Positions 6,942 to 14,367 of a DNA stretch of 15,766 nt are shown here, piece by piece. A program made the translations under genes and the position numbers. The stretch is from contig NZ_CALDKF010000111.1 in assembly GCF_937898925.1 (NCBI RefSeq), positions 1 through 15,766 of the forward strand. Reading direction: 5' to 3'. Every line of letters starts with the position of its first letter. Position 1 is the first letter of the stretch. The notes beneath the pieces were generated by a model that had not been told where the DNA came from, did not search any database, and saw only the letters and a list, made by a program, of their open reading frames with translations. This DNA is from an uncultured Methanobrevibacter sp. Lineage in GTDB: Archaea; Methanobacteriota; Methanobacteria; Methanobacteriales; Methanobacteriaceae.

Positions 6942-6980
6942 AAAAAATAAAAAAAATAGTTAGATTTTAAAACTATTTTT
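6942..6980 (-). terminator. Beta-RFAP synthase terminator: hairpin across the stop codon plus U-tract
   Basis: A perfect 10-bp inverted repeat AAAAATAGTT (6952-6961) / AACTATTTTT (6971-6980) with a 9-nt loop contains the stop codon (6973-6975). On the minus strand it runs into T8, A, T6 (6956-6942). It would separate this transcript from hacB unless read through. Confidence 0.65.
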
Positions 6981-7953
6981 CAATTACATAACCGTGGTTT
7001 TGCGCTTTGGTTACTTTTACCTTATCCTTACCTACAATCTCTTCTGCAGCCTTCACGATATCCTTATTGTCATCATCGAAGACAGTGTATAAGGTAGGGC
7101 CGAATGAACTGATACCAGTACCATAAGCTCCCGCATCATCAAGTGCTTGCATAGTAGGCAAGTAATGTGGGTCTAAACTGTGTTCAAGCTTATTGAAACC
7201 AACTTTTTGAAGTTCCTTAATTGCCCAACCGAAGTTAACAATGTCCTTTTCAAGCAAGAATGGAAGCAAGTTCATTAAGATTAAATGGGAAACCTGTTCC
7301 ACTTCAGTTTTTGGGATAGGGCAGTATGTTTGGAAAACATTTACTTCCTGTTGGTCATGCATATGCTCTTCAACTTCAGGCATAGCAAGCAAAATGTTCC
7401 ATTCTTCAGGGAACTCATATCTTGCAATCAATGTAGCAGGTTTTGCTTTAGATGCAGAAGATGGCAAGAATCCAGGTTTCTCTTCTAGACTGTGTCCTCC
7501 ATCAACAATAAATCCACCTAAATCATGTGCAAAAGTACCGATACCAGAGGTTCCTCCTCTTCCAACCATAGTACTTAATTCTCTGCTTGAAAATTTAAGT
7601 CCTGCAGTTTCAGTCATCAAGTGAGCGGTACAAACTGCAATTTGAGTACCGGAACCTAATCCTGAATGAGCAGGGTAAGCTTCTAAAACTTTAAAATGGA
7701 ATCCAGATTCAATATCACAAATCTTTGCAATTTTCTCTGCAGCATTTGGAATCTTTTCTAAACATTCTTCTCTGGAATCCTCTCTAATGCCATCAGCAAA
7801 TTCTAAGGTAAATCCTTTTTCATTGGTTTCTTCACTTTCTAAAACAAATTGTGGATCGCTAAGTGCGAGACCTATACCACCATCAATTCTCTTATATGAT
7901 CCATTCAAATCAATAAGAGACATATGTAATCTTGAAGGTGCTCTAATAATCAT
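6973..7953 (-). CDS. mptG: Beta-ribofuranosylaminobenzene 5'-phosphate synthase (RFAP synthase)
   Basis: RFAP synthase makes the first committed C-riboside of methanopterin by joining an aromatic acid (4-aminobenzoate or 4-hydroxybenzoate type) to PRPP with loss of CO2 and diphosphate. The 326-residue protein belongs to the GHMP-kinase-like superfamily. It has the N-terminal APSRLHMSLIDLNG (5-18), the glycine-rich loop HSGLGSGTQIA (96-106), the family-specific GRGGTSGIGTFAHDLGGFIVDGGHS (131-155), and the C-terminal GAYGTGISSFGPTLY (275-289). Length is normal. The ATG at 7953 has only a weak ribosome binding site (GGTCGTGA). The leader upstream is structured and described separately. Strand and spacing place it upstream of hacB, with a terminator-like hairpin between. 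Confidence 0.94.
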   Translation of the reverse strand: MIIRAPSRLHMSLIDLNGSYKRIDGGIGLALSDPQFVLESEETNEKGFTLEFADGIREDSREECLEKIPNAAEKIAKICDIESGFHFKVLEAYPAHSGLGSGTQIAVCTAHLMTETAGLKFSSRELSTMVGRGGTSGIGTFAHDLGGFIVDGGHSLEEKPGFLPSSASKAKPATLIARYEFPEEWNILLAMPEVEEHMHDQQEVNVFQTYCPIPKTEVEQVSHLILMNLLPFLLEKDIVNFGWAIKELQKVGFNKLEHSLDPHYLPTMQALDDAGAYGTGISSFGPTLYTVFDDDNKDIVKAAEEIVGKDKVKVTKAQNHGYVIEK

Positions 7954-7979
7954 AATTTCACGACCATTTTAATACTTAT

Positions 7980-8032
7980 TCAATAATGGAAAAGATAAAA
8001 AAATTTCAATTTATCTCCTAAAATCCATTATC
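7980..8032 (-). promoter_or_regulatory. Structured leader before RFAP synthase with an orphan ribosome binding site and 9-codon mini-ORF
   Basis: Two nested stems occur: 7983-7990 with 8024-8031 (8 bp, ATAATGGA/TCCATTAT) and 7993-7999 with 8010-8016 (7 bp, AGATAAA/TTTATCT), with a 10-nt loop. On the minus strand an AGGAGA (8019-8014) lies four bases before a TTG (8009-8007) that opens a frame reading MKFFYLFHY and stopping at 7980. AGGAGA partly overlaps the inner stem. Translation is unproven; this could be a chance feature of a T-rich leader. Confidence 0.35.
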
Positions 8033-8100
8033 AAATCTTATAATTTTAATTAAATTACAATATTTAACAAACTTAAATATTTCAATATTAATATATTAAT

Positions 8101-8139
8101 TTTATTATATAAACTTATTGAAAAATTTTTATAAAAATT
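8101..8139 (-). promoter_or_regulatory. Possible distal promoter of RFAP synthase with adjoining 16-bp palindrome
   Basis: The minus strand reads GTTTATATAATAAA (8114-8101), a good TATA-like element. Just upstream of it is the perfect palindrome AATTTTTATAAAAATT (8124-8139). If used, the leader would be about 130 bases and would include the hairpin and mini-ORF. A/T-only sequence makes chance likely. Confidence 0.3.
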
Positions 8140-8237
8140 AGATAAAATTAGAAAAGATAACAATGAAAAATAGAAAATAATGGAAAAATAGGGAAATTGA
8201 ATAATAATTAAAAAATGATAGCAGATAAAAAATTATT

Positions 8238-8267
8238 AAAAATAGAAAAATAGTTAAAAAATAGAAA
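8238..8267 (-). repeat. 30-nt A/T-rich repeat, copy 1 (downstream of tes)
   Basis: On the plus strand this is two AAAAATAG words, TT, AAAAAATAG and AAA. An identical 30-nt copy lies at 10560-10589 downstream of carS. This copy begins 51 bases after the tes stop codon; on that strand it reads as T-rich CTATTTTT words. Confidence 0.7.
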
Positions 8268-8280
8268 GAAAATGAAAAAG

Positions 8281-8329
8281 AAAAAAATAGAAAAAAGTTG
8301 AAAAATAATGAAGATTATCTAATCTTCAT
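8281..8329 (-). terminator. tes terminator: hairpin across the stop codon plus U-tracts
   Basis: A 10-bp inverted repeat ATGAAGATTA (8308-8317) / TAATCTTCAT (8320-8329) has only 2 bases between arms (the innermost pairs must open to form the loop). It contains the TAG at 8319-8321. The minus strand then reads T5, T6 and T7 tracts down to about 8281. Confidence 0.6.
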
Positions 8330-9848
8330 CTTCCTCTTCTTTTCCAGTCTTGTCATTGAATTCAGTCATTTTCTGATTTAATGGAACTGAGAATTCATCT
8401 TCAATGCCTTGTCTGTAAATGGAGTTCATGGTACAGAATGGAATGACTCTTCCATCAGGCACTGCATAGTGAATAACACAGTCTTTTACCCTATCAGTGT
8501 CGAAGTTGAATGGGTCCATGAAATGCATACAGGAAATGAGCAATGAATTTACATGGAATTCACCTAAAGCATCATAAGATTGGTCTTTAAAGATATCGAA
8601 AATGATCTTTTTCATATCCAATCCAGCTGGTGCTTCTTCTTCCTTAAAGATTTTATTGAAGTTTTTAGCAGCATTTGCAAAAATTCTGGATTTAATCGCA
8701 AATGAACCTGATTCTAATTTTTCAGTGTATTTGTTAAGGAATGCTAAGAACTTATCAATATCAATGAATCTTGTGATAGGAATGATCTTACCATCTTCAA
8801 TAAATATGTAAGTAGCTGAACCACAGTGTTGGTGACAGTTTAAGGTTACTGGAGGCTCTTCATTTCTTAAAGCTCCGATGAATTCAGATACAGGTTGTAC
8901 AGATGTAGCTGAATAGAAATCATCTTTGGAGATTTGACCTTCAGTTTGTTCATCAACCAATTTCAAGAAGTCAGGAATAGTGATTCTTTGCTCTTCAACT
9001 TGGTCAGATGGAGTTCTTCCAGAGAATGAAACAGGTTGGAAATTGACACCATGAATAATATCAATGTTTTCAATAGCAAATCTGATAATGTCTCCGACTT
9101 GCTGGTCATTAACACCTTTTACAACAGTAGGCACAATTACAACACCTAAACCTGCTTGTCTACATTTTTCAATAGCTTCCAATTTAACATCCAATAGGTT
9201 TTTGCTTCTTGCTATTAAATAAGGCTCTTCAGTTACACCATCAAATTGCAAGTAAACAGTGTTTAATCCTGCATCTTTTAATTCTTGAGCATAACCTTCT
9301 TTTTTAGCGATTCTTATACCATTGGTAGCTATTTGAGTATGATTAAATCCTTCTTCTCTAGCCATTCTGATTAAATCAGGCAAATCCTTCCTTACAGTAG
9401 GTTCACCACCAGCATATTGAATAGCTGGAGCAGGAACAGGCTTTTCATTTCTTAAGTTCCTGAGCATTTGACGGATTTCATCTTGAGTAGGCTCGAATAA
9501 TTTCTTGGAAGTTGCTGCATTTGCAAAACAGATAGGGCATTTTAAATTGCATCTGTTTGTTACATCAATTAATCCTAAAACTGTGTAAGATTCATGCTCT
9601 GAACAGATACCACAATTTGAAGGACATTTTGCAACTTTCTCCACCATAGGATTTTCCAAGTCTTGAGTGATTGAGTCAACTTGATCGATTCTGTTGTATA
9701 ACTCTGCATCACTCCAATAAGTATTATTAAATTCCCCATGTTCTGGACATTCTTTTTTAATCCAGACTTTACCGTCCTCTTCATAAACCTCAGCTTCTAA
9801 AGGCTTGAGGCAGATAGGACATAAACTAGTTGTATTTTTAATATGCAT
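8319..9848 (-). CDS. tes: Radical SAM tetraether lipid synthase (Tes-like)
   Basis: Tes joins two archaeol-type lipid tails by carbon-carbon bonds, giving membrane-spanning tetraethers and related macrocyclic lipids. The 509-residue length matches MJ0619-type Tes. An N-terminal Cys-rich part has CPIC (10-13), CPEHGEF (34-40) and CPSNCGIC (75-82). The radical SAM cluster C100, C104, C107 lies in DVTNRCNLKCPICFANAA, followed by the glycine motif YAGGEP (145-150). Further cysteines that could bind auxiliary clusters are C338, C342, C440, C457 and C472. The C-terminus is very acidic (EEEDED). The ATG is preceded by GTGGTGAAAA. Related radical SAM paralogues of unknown role exist in methanogens, so the precise reaction is not certain, but the nearby carS supports a lipid function. 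Confidence 0.83.
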   Translation of the reverse strand: MHIKNTTSLCPICLKPLEAEVYEEDGKVWIKKECPEHGEFNNTYWSDAELYNRIDQVDSITQDLENPMVEKVAKCPSNCGICSEHESYTVLGLIDVTNRCNLKCPICFANAATSKKLFEPTQDEIRQMLRNLRNEKPVPAPAIQYAGGEPTVRKDLPDLIRMAREEGFNHTQIATNGIRIAKKEGYAQELKDAGLNTVYLQFDGVTEEPYLIARSKNLLDVKLEAIEKCRQAGLGVVIVPTVVKGVNDQQVGDIIRFAIENIDIIHGVNFQPVSFSGRTPSDQVEEQRITIPDFLKLVDEQTEGQISKDDFYSATSVQPVSEFIGALRNEEPPVTLNCHQHCGSATYIFIEDGKIIPITRFIDIDKFLAFLNKYTEKLESGSFAIKSRIFANAAKNFNKIFKEEEAPAGLDMKKIIFDIFKDQSYDALGEFHVNSLLISCMHFMDPFNFDTDRVKDCVIHYAVPDGRVIPFCTMNSIYRQGIEDEFSVPLNQKMTEFNDKTGKEEEDED

Positions 9849-9888
9849 CTTTTCACCACAATTGATTTTTTTTTAATCCATAATCTGT

Positions 9889-9903
9889 GTAAATATAATT
9901 CTT
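9889..9903 (-). promoter_or_regulatory. Likely tes promoter
   Basis: The minus strand reads AAGAATTATATTTAC, a BRE/TATA-like element centred about 47 bases before the ATG, predicting a leader of about 20 bases with GTGGTGA as ribosome binding site. Confidence 0.5.
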
Positions 9904-10150
9904 AAAGTTAGTATTCCTAAACAAAAGTTTAATAAAAAGCTCATTACTAAAAATAGTAAACTGAACTAAGCTTTTAAAAAACTTACATTAACATAATATA
10001 TTTAATATATCCTTTTTAATATTTAAACTTAATATATAAAATAGCATAAGAACTGAAAAAATGACAGATAAATAATTCAATGAAACACTGAATGATATGA
10101 CAAAAAATATAACCAGATAATGAAATCCATATTAAAGTTTTATAAATCAG
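9904..10150. other. Divergent intergenic region between tes and the small + strand gene
   Basis: No gene or RNA is visible. The stretch has several TATA-like words (near 9996-10010 and 10031-10040) that are not distinguishable from A/T-rich background. Confidence 0.45.
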
Positions 10151-10153
10151 TTT

Positions 10154-10167
10154 AAATAATATATAAT
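10154..10167 (+). promoter_or_regulatory. Likely promoter of the small + strand gene
   Basis: AAATAATATATAAT is TATA-like and centred about 42 bases before the chosen ATG, which would put the start of transcription just upstream of the AGGTG ribosome binding site at 10193-10197. Confidence 0.45.
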
Positions 10168-10203
10168 TAAGAAAACATATTTTAAAGAATTTAGGTGCAT
10201 GGC

Positions 10204-10503
10204 ATGAAATTAAGTGAATGGATTAAAGCAAATAACATACCTAATAACAGAATTTTAAAAGTCCTTGAATATTACGAAAGCATAGACCCAATAACATTCA
10301 ACGATCCAGAAGATGTCAAATCGGAAGTTGAGGAACACGGATTAAGATGGGTAGCAAACAAATATGGAGTTCGTGAAAAAGAGCTTAAGGAATATGGTTG
10401 GAGATTTAAGAAACGAGATGAGAAAGGTAAAAAAAGAGAGGAAACTCCAATCATTAAAACAAATGAGCAAAAGCCATTAGTTGATATTTTTGATGATGAA
10501 TAA
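10204..10503 (+). CDS. Small charged protein of unknown function (99 aa)
   Basis: I do not recognise this family. The 99-residue protein starts MKLSEWIKANN and looks mostly helical and highly charged. It has a central segment LRWVANKYGVREKELKEYGWRF (48-69) that resembles a helix-turn-helix in spacing, a strongly basic patch KKRDEKGKKREE (69-80), and an acidic end (VDIFDDE). No Cys, signal peptide or membrane segment is present. The frame also opens at a GTG (10195), but that GTG is part of the AGGTG ribosome binding site, so I chose the ATG at 10204. It has its own promoter, lies between divergent tes and convergent carS, and is followed by a 7-bp hairpin (10520-10526 with 10534-10540). It could be a lineage-specific DNA-binding or regulatory protein; that is a guess. 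Confidence 0.75.
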   Translation: MKLSEWIKANNIPNNRILKVLEYYESIDPITFNDPEDVKSEVEEHGLRWVANKYGVREKELKEYGWRFKKRDEKGKKREETPIIKTNEQKPLVDIFDDE

Positions 10504-10559
10504 TTTAAAAATAGAATAAATCATTAAGAAAGGTAATGATAGATTAAAAGTTAAAAAAC

Positions 10560-10589
10560 AAAAATAGAAAAATAGTTAAAAAATAGAAA
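10560..10589 (-). repeat. 30-nt A/T-rich repeat, copy 2 (downstream of carS)
   Basis: Identical over 30 nt to 8238-8267. It begins 34 bases after the carS stop codon. As CTATTTTT words on the minus strand it may be a U-rich transcription end region. Confidence 0.7.
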
Positions 10590-10623
10590 AAAGGACTTTA
10601 ATACAGGACTAATAAACACAGAA

Positions 10624-11199
10624 CTAATACCAAACATCCTTAATTCCAAGCAAATAAGCAATCATATTAGAGCCTAAATGCAAAATAAGAGTTAAAACAG
10701 CAACTATAATGAAAAATTCCCAGCTGATCTTAACGACCAATAAGCTTAAAATCAATGCACCTACTACGAAATCCAATTGGTCCATAATAGGAGCTGGCTC
10801 TCCACTTTGAAGGCCAATCCTTCTTTTTATGAAACTTCCAACTAAATCTCCTAACAATGCACCGAAAGCCATTAGGAATCCTAAGATTAAACCACCGGTT
10901 ATGCTACCATAAACTGGAAGATCTATTATCCCACTAGTCAAGACACTTAAATCTCCATAAAAGGTACCGACGATTCCTAATACTGCTCCAACGATGGTCC
11001 CAAGAATTGTACCATTTATTAGGCCTTTCCATGTTACACCATTACCAATAATCCTACGCCCATCCTTGCATTCCTTTCCACCATCAACGGGTGTTCCTCC
11101 ACCAAATGCAAGACCGCTAAGGTTAGCAACGTAAGCAGGGAGCATAAAGTAAATTGCACCTAAAATAGCTATCAGTAATTTAAAAATTTCAATTTCCAT
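10624..11199 (-). CDS. carS: CDP-archaeol synthase
   Basis: CarS is the membrane CTP transferase that activates unsaturated archaetidic acid (digeranylgeranylglyceryl phosphate) with CTP, giving CDP-archaeol for polar head-group addition. The 191-residue protein has about five hydrophobic segments (about 3-23, 60-82, 97-120, 142-156, 159-178). Family motifs are LPAYVANLSGLAFGGG (20-35), the cytoplasmic loop with DGGKECKDGRRIIGNG (39-54) and TWKG, GDLVGSFIKRR (117-127), and DQLDFVVGAL (140-149). The frame extends to an upstream TTG, but GAGG lies six bases before the ATG at 11199 and overlaps that TTG codon context, so the ATG is preferred. It acts in the same pathway as Tes about 800 bases away. 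Confidence 0.95.
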   Translation of the reverse strand: MEIEIFKLLIAILGAIYFMLPAYVANLSGLAFGGGTPVDGGKECKDGRRIIGNGVTWKGLINGTILGTIVGAVLGIVGTFYGDLSVLTSGIIDLPVYGSITGGLILGFLMAFGALLGDLVGSFIKRRIGLQSGEPAPIMDQLDFVVGALILSLLVVKISWEFFIIVAVLTLILHLGSNMIAYLLGIKDVWY

Positions 11200-11287
11200 T
11201 ATTTGCCTCAAAATTAATTTAATTCATTAATCTAATTTGAATTAATTATCTTCATTTAAAACTATATTTTTAATTATTAATAAATTT

Positions 11288-11302
11288 AAGTATATAAGCT
11301 TA
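11288..11302 (-). promoter_or_regulatory. Possible carS promoter
   Basis: The minus strand reads ATAAGCTTATATACTT, a TATA-like element centred about 96 bases before the carS ATG. Its presence suggests carS can be transcribed apart from the upstream methanofuran genes. Confidence 0.45.
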
Positions 11303-11338
11303 TGGGTAAGTTTTTAAAGAGAGATGAAAATCATCCAC

Positions 11339-12031
11339 TCATTGATTGATCAAACGATTATAAGAAGCATCCAACAACCTATAGGATTCAATGAATGCAA
11401 TGGTTTTTGAATCTGTTTCTGGAATTTCATAAACAAATACACGAGTTCCTGTTTCAACTAAAGGAGTGTCTACCCTTTTGATTGATGTGCTTTTTGAAGG
11501 TCTTGTCTTATTTCTCTTATAATAGTTAAATCCGATATCACCAGTAACCTCTTCAGCCAAGTCTACAGATGCGTTATCCATAGTAGGGGTTGCTATATAA
11601 TATCCTTCCCCATAACCCGGCTCATGGTCATGACCTATAATGACCAAATCAGGATCCAACTCAGCCACATCGTTTACAACATAATCATGAACGAGAGTCT
11701 CCCCATTGGCTCTGCCTCTATTGAAGTCTTCTGGAGAATCTGTCACCTTAATCTGATAGTTTATGACTTCCACATCACCATGAGAAAATGCAAAGGCTCT
11801 GCAAACTAGAGGAAGAATGAGCTTATGCAGCTTTTCCCTGGAATGCATACCTGAAACAACTGCAATTTTCACAGTGGTATCATCTGAGTGAGTATAGTTG
11901 ACCTTGGTAACACTCCCTAAATTATCCTCACCAATAATTTCACTGCTTCCTTCAGTTAGAATAAAAAATCCTAAAATAGCTGCAATGATAATTATCAAGC
12001 TAATTATGATGATCTTAATCTTTTTACCCAT
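11339..12031 (-). CDS. Membrane-anchored M14 metallocarboxypeptidase-like protein (tentative)
   Basis: The 230-residue protein has a basic start (MGKKIK), one hydrophobic anchor at about 7-25 and an outside-facing domain. I know no named family for it, but M14 zinc carboxypeptidase landmarks appear in the right order. GMHSRE at 61-66 equals the carboxypeptidase A HxxE zinc motif (H63, E66). FNRGR has N104-R105, like the substrate-binding Asn-Arg pair. GHDHE at 133-137 offers the third zinc ligand (H134 or H136). VFVYEIPE at 198-205 resembles the strand with the catalytic Glu (E202). At about 190 residues outside the membrane, the domain is short for M14. A role in trimming cell-wall peptides (pseudomurein) is inference. 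mfnF lies 40 bases upstream on the same strand. Gene confidence is high; function is tentative. Confidence 0.8.
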   Translation of the reverse strand: MGKKIKIIIISLIIIIAAILGFFILTEGSSEIIGEDNLGSVTKVNYTHSDDTTVKIAVVSGMHSREKLHKLILPLVCRAFAFSHGDVEVINYQIKVTDSPEDFNRGRANGETLVHDYVVNDVAELDPDLVIIGHDHEPGYGEGYYIATPTMDNASVDLAEEVTGDIGFNYYKRNKTRPSKSTSIKRVDTPLVETGTRVFVYEIPETDSKTIAFIESYRLLDASYNRLINQ

Positions 12032-12071
12032 AATATCCCAAGAATGTCATACAGAAAATAAATCTAAATGC

Positions 12072-13094
12072 TTAATCCAAGTAATTTTTCATCATGATTG
12101 CAGTGCCTATAGCTGGAGCGACGGTACATTCATCATCACTATAGAAGTCACCCATTGATTTAACATCAAGACCTAATAATTTAGCTGCCTCAGCACATAA
12201 GATATCCTTTCCAAGACCAGTCACTATAACCTTGTCCAATCCTTCCCTGTCTGAGACTTCCTTAAGGCCAGCAGCTATCTGCTTTACTTGCTCCTTGTGA
12301 ATGTAATCAGCCATTTCCTTAATGTCATCCATTGACAATATATCCAAATCTGCACATACAACCCTTGAGATTCTTCTTGCAGACTCTTCCTTGGATTTTC
12401 CTGCACCATCGCAGGTAGCGCATACATAATCTTCATCTTCAATCAAATCAAGGACATTGTAGACATCTGCAGTGATTGCAAAGAGTTCAGAAGCAACCCT
12501 ATAGGTTTCTCCATTGAGTGGAATTGAATCAACAAAGCTTGTCAAATTGGTTCTTAAGGTTCCTGTATAGACAAGCTCACCAGTAGCAGATCTTTCAAAA
12601 TCGGTTCTACCCTTAGCACATTCCTTTCCATCCTTGATTGGAATGATGTCTGTGGTTGTACTTCCAGTATCTACAAAAATGCAATCCTTTTCAATTTCAG
12701 CAACAATGTGTGAAGTGGCAATCCAGTTTGCAGCTGCAACTTCAATAGGGTTTGCAATAAGCTCAGCAAGTGACAATACCTTATCTGTACCTATATATGC
12801 AACAGGACAGTCAAAGAGCTTTTCACAAGTGGTTGCAATATCTAACACCCCTTGTGCCTTTGTCTCGAATGCATCCACTAACTCAGCAGTCATGGAAATT
12901 CCTACAGCATCTATCTCATCAACTGGACAGATCTTTTCTATCAAATCATATAAGACATTTCCCAATCTTTCATTTTGAGACCACATAGGCAAGTATTCAA
13001 ATACAGTTTGAATATCCTTTATTTCACCATTTTCATATTCCACAATTGCTAAATCGGTATTTGCACCACCGATATCAAAACCTGCTACTTTCAC
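12072..13094 (-). CDS. mfnF: Methanofuran biosynthesis protein MfnF (hydantoinase/oxoprolinase-fold)
   Basis: MfnF joins gamma-glutamyl-tyramine to the (aminomethyl)furan phosphate-derived unit, giving the core of methanofuran, the C1 carrier of the first step of methanogenesis. The 340-residue protein has the actin-like ATPase fold of the hydantoinase/oxoprolinase group: VAGFDIGGANTDLAIVE at the N-terminus, FVDTGSTTTDIIPI near 150, and VIVTGLGKD near 293, ending with APAIGTAIMM. The start is GTG at 13094, with GGTGAT five bases before it; an overlapping ATG one base upstream runs straight into TGA. mfnD lies 88 bases upstream and the M14-like gene 40 bases downstream, consistent with a methanofuran operon. 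A weak TATA-like sequence (13141-13155) might give an internal promoter. Confidence 0.88.
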   Translation of the reverse strand: MKVAGFDIGGANTDLAIVEYENGEIKDIQTVFEYLPMWSQNERLGNVLYDLIEKICPVDEIDAVGISMTAELVDAFETKAQGVLDIATTCEKLFDCPVAYIGTDKVLSLAELIANPIEVAAANWIATSHIVAEIEKDCIFVDTGSTTTDIIPIKDGKECAKGRTDFERSATGELVYTGTLRTNLTSFVDSIPLNGETYRVASELFAITADVYNVLDLIEDEDYVCATCDGAGKSKEESARRISRVVCADLDILSMDDIKEMADYIHKEQVKQIAAGLKEVSDREGLDKVIVTGLGKDILCAEAAKLLGLDVKSMGDFYSDDECTVAPAIGTAIMMKNYLD

Positions 13095-13182
13095 ATTATC
13101 ACCAAATAAGTATAATTATTCCCCTTTTTTTCTAAAATTCATAAATTATAAAAACTAATATTTATCATTATTTTCATTATTT

Positions 13183-14358
13183 TTATTTTTCCAATTTTAT
13201 TTCTAAAATTCCATCATCATTCTTATAGAAACTTGCTTTAGAACTATAAGCTATTTCACCAATATCCTCAACGCTTATCTTTTTATCAATCAAATCAATG
13301 ATTGTTTTAGCAATATTGATGTTTATGATCTTTTGAAGCCCCACATATGAAGTGGTGAACCTTGAGTTAATCTCCAAAAGATAAATGTAATCACCATCGA
13401 TAATAAAATCAATTCCTATAAATCCTTTTAGTCCAGGAACATATTCACAAGCCAATTTTGCATACTTAAAGACTTTTTCCTTCAAAGGATGTTCATATGG
13501 GACATATCCTCCAAGATATTCCCCTCCATTTTCATCAATTTCAACGATCTGTTTATTCAAGCTTATAGGAAGCGCTTCCTTGCCGTCACTGATTAAGCAG
13601 ACACTGCAAATGTCCCCTTCAATGTAAGGCTGAACGATGAATCTTGAACCCTCACCATAAATTTCCTCCAAGTCATCAATATCCTTTTTAGAGGCTATTA
13701 TCTTGATGTTATCGCAATCCACACCAAAACGTGGCTTTGCGATGAGCTTGTTCTCTTTAACTACTTCCTTATCAGAATTATCCAATACAGGAATGTCTTT
13801 AGGCTTTTGCATTATAGGAACTGCATTATCATTGCTTCCCTCCCCATAATCACCATTGATTGTGTCAAAGAAGATTTGAATAGCCCTTTTCCAATAGGTT
13901 TTCTTGTTCAATAGAATGTTATATGTCATTGGCTGAGGTATTCTATTTGCCAAATAATCAAAGGTTTCATACTTGTCAGATGCAAGGTTCACTGCAAAAT
14001 GGTCACTGCCGTAAACCTTCATATCCTTGGATTCAAGCAATTTAGTTAAATTGTATAGATTATTGTCATTTTCAGCTGCAATGAACATTGCCCTATCAAA
14101 TACATAAGCTTCCCTTTCAATCCAATCGTCAAGAGCTTCTTCAATAACTACAGTTTTTATATCAAAGTCAAAGTCATCAAAGATGTTTTCAAACTGTTTT
14201 GCAAGCAAAACAAAAATATCCTCATCCTTCAAATCAGTTACAAGTGATCTTATCAACTCTACCGCTTCTGAAACTATTGATAAATCTTCTACGCCAGAAG
14301 CAGTAAAGTATTCAAACACCAATATTGAATCATCATTCACATCTTTTAAATCAAGCAT
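13183..14358 (-). CDS. mfnD: Tyramine--L-glutamate ligase MfnD (ATP-grasp)
   Basis: MfnD makes gamma-glutamyl-tyramine, an intermediate of the methanofuran side chain, using ATP. The 391-residue protein has an ATP-grasp domain: LIAKPRFGVDC with Lys208, FIVQPYIEGD (240-249), GFIGIDFIIDGD (312-323), and LLEINSRFTTS (327-337) holding metal ligands Glu329 and Asn331. It is longer than the roughly 300-residue MfnD I recall; residues about 151-205 look inserted, including a low-complexity GDYGEGSNDN part. Start is clear: AAGGTGG precedes the ATG. The gene begins 9 bases after the wecB stop, which suggests translational coupling, and mfnF follows downstream. Assignment rests on the ATP-grasp motifs plus the mfnF neighbour; another ATP-grasp ligase is possible but unlikely. 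Confidence 0.85.
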   Translation of the reverse strand: MLDLKDVNDDSILVFEYFTASGVEDLSIVSEAVELIRSLVTDLKDEDIFVLLAKQFENIFDDFDFDIKTVVIEEALDDWIEREAYVFDRAMFIAAENDNNLYNLTKLLESKDMKVYGSDHFAVNLASDKYETFDYLANRIPQPMTYNILLNKKTYWKRAIQIFFDTINGDYGEGSNDNAVPIMQKPKDIPVLDNSDKEVVKENKLIAKPRFGVDCDNIKIIASKKDIDDLEEIYGEGSRFIVQPYIEGDICSVCLISDGKEALPISLNKQIVEIDENGGEYLGGYVPYEHPLKEKVFKYAKLACEYVPGLKGFIGIDFIIDGDYIYLLEINSRFTTSYVGLQKIININIAKTIIDLIDKKISVEDIGEIAYSSKASFYKNDDGILEIKLEK

Positions 14359-14367
14359 ATTGCCACC

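Noticed and set aside
8238..10589. CRISPR array or insertion-sequence ends
   Set aside because: The 30-nt identity has only two copies about 2.3 kb apart, no regular spacers, no cas or transposase genes, and is low-complexity A/T.
13193..13210. Hairpin AATTTTA/TAAAATT near the mfnD stop as a terminator
   Set aside because: It ends before the stop codon, and the sequence after it on the transcribed strand is A-rich, not T-rich, so read-through to mfnF is more likely.
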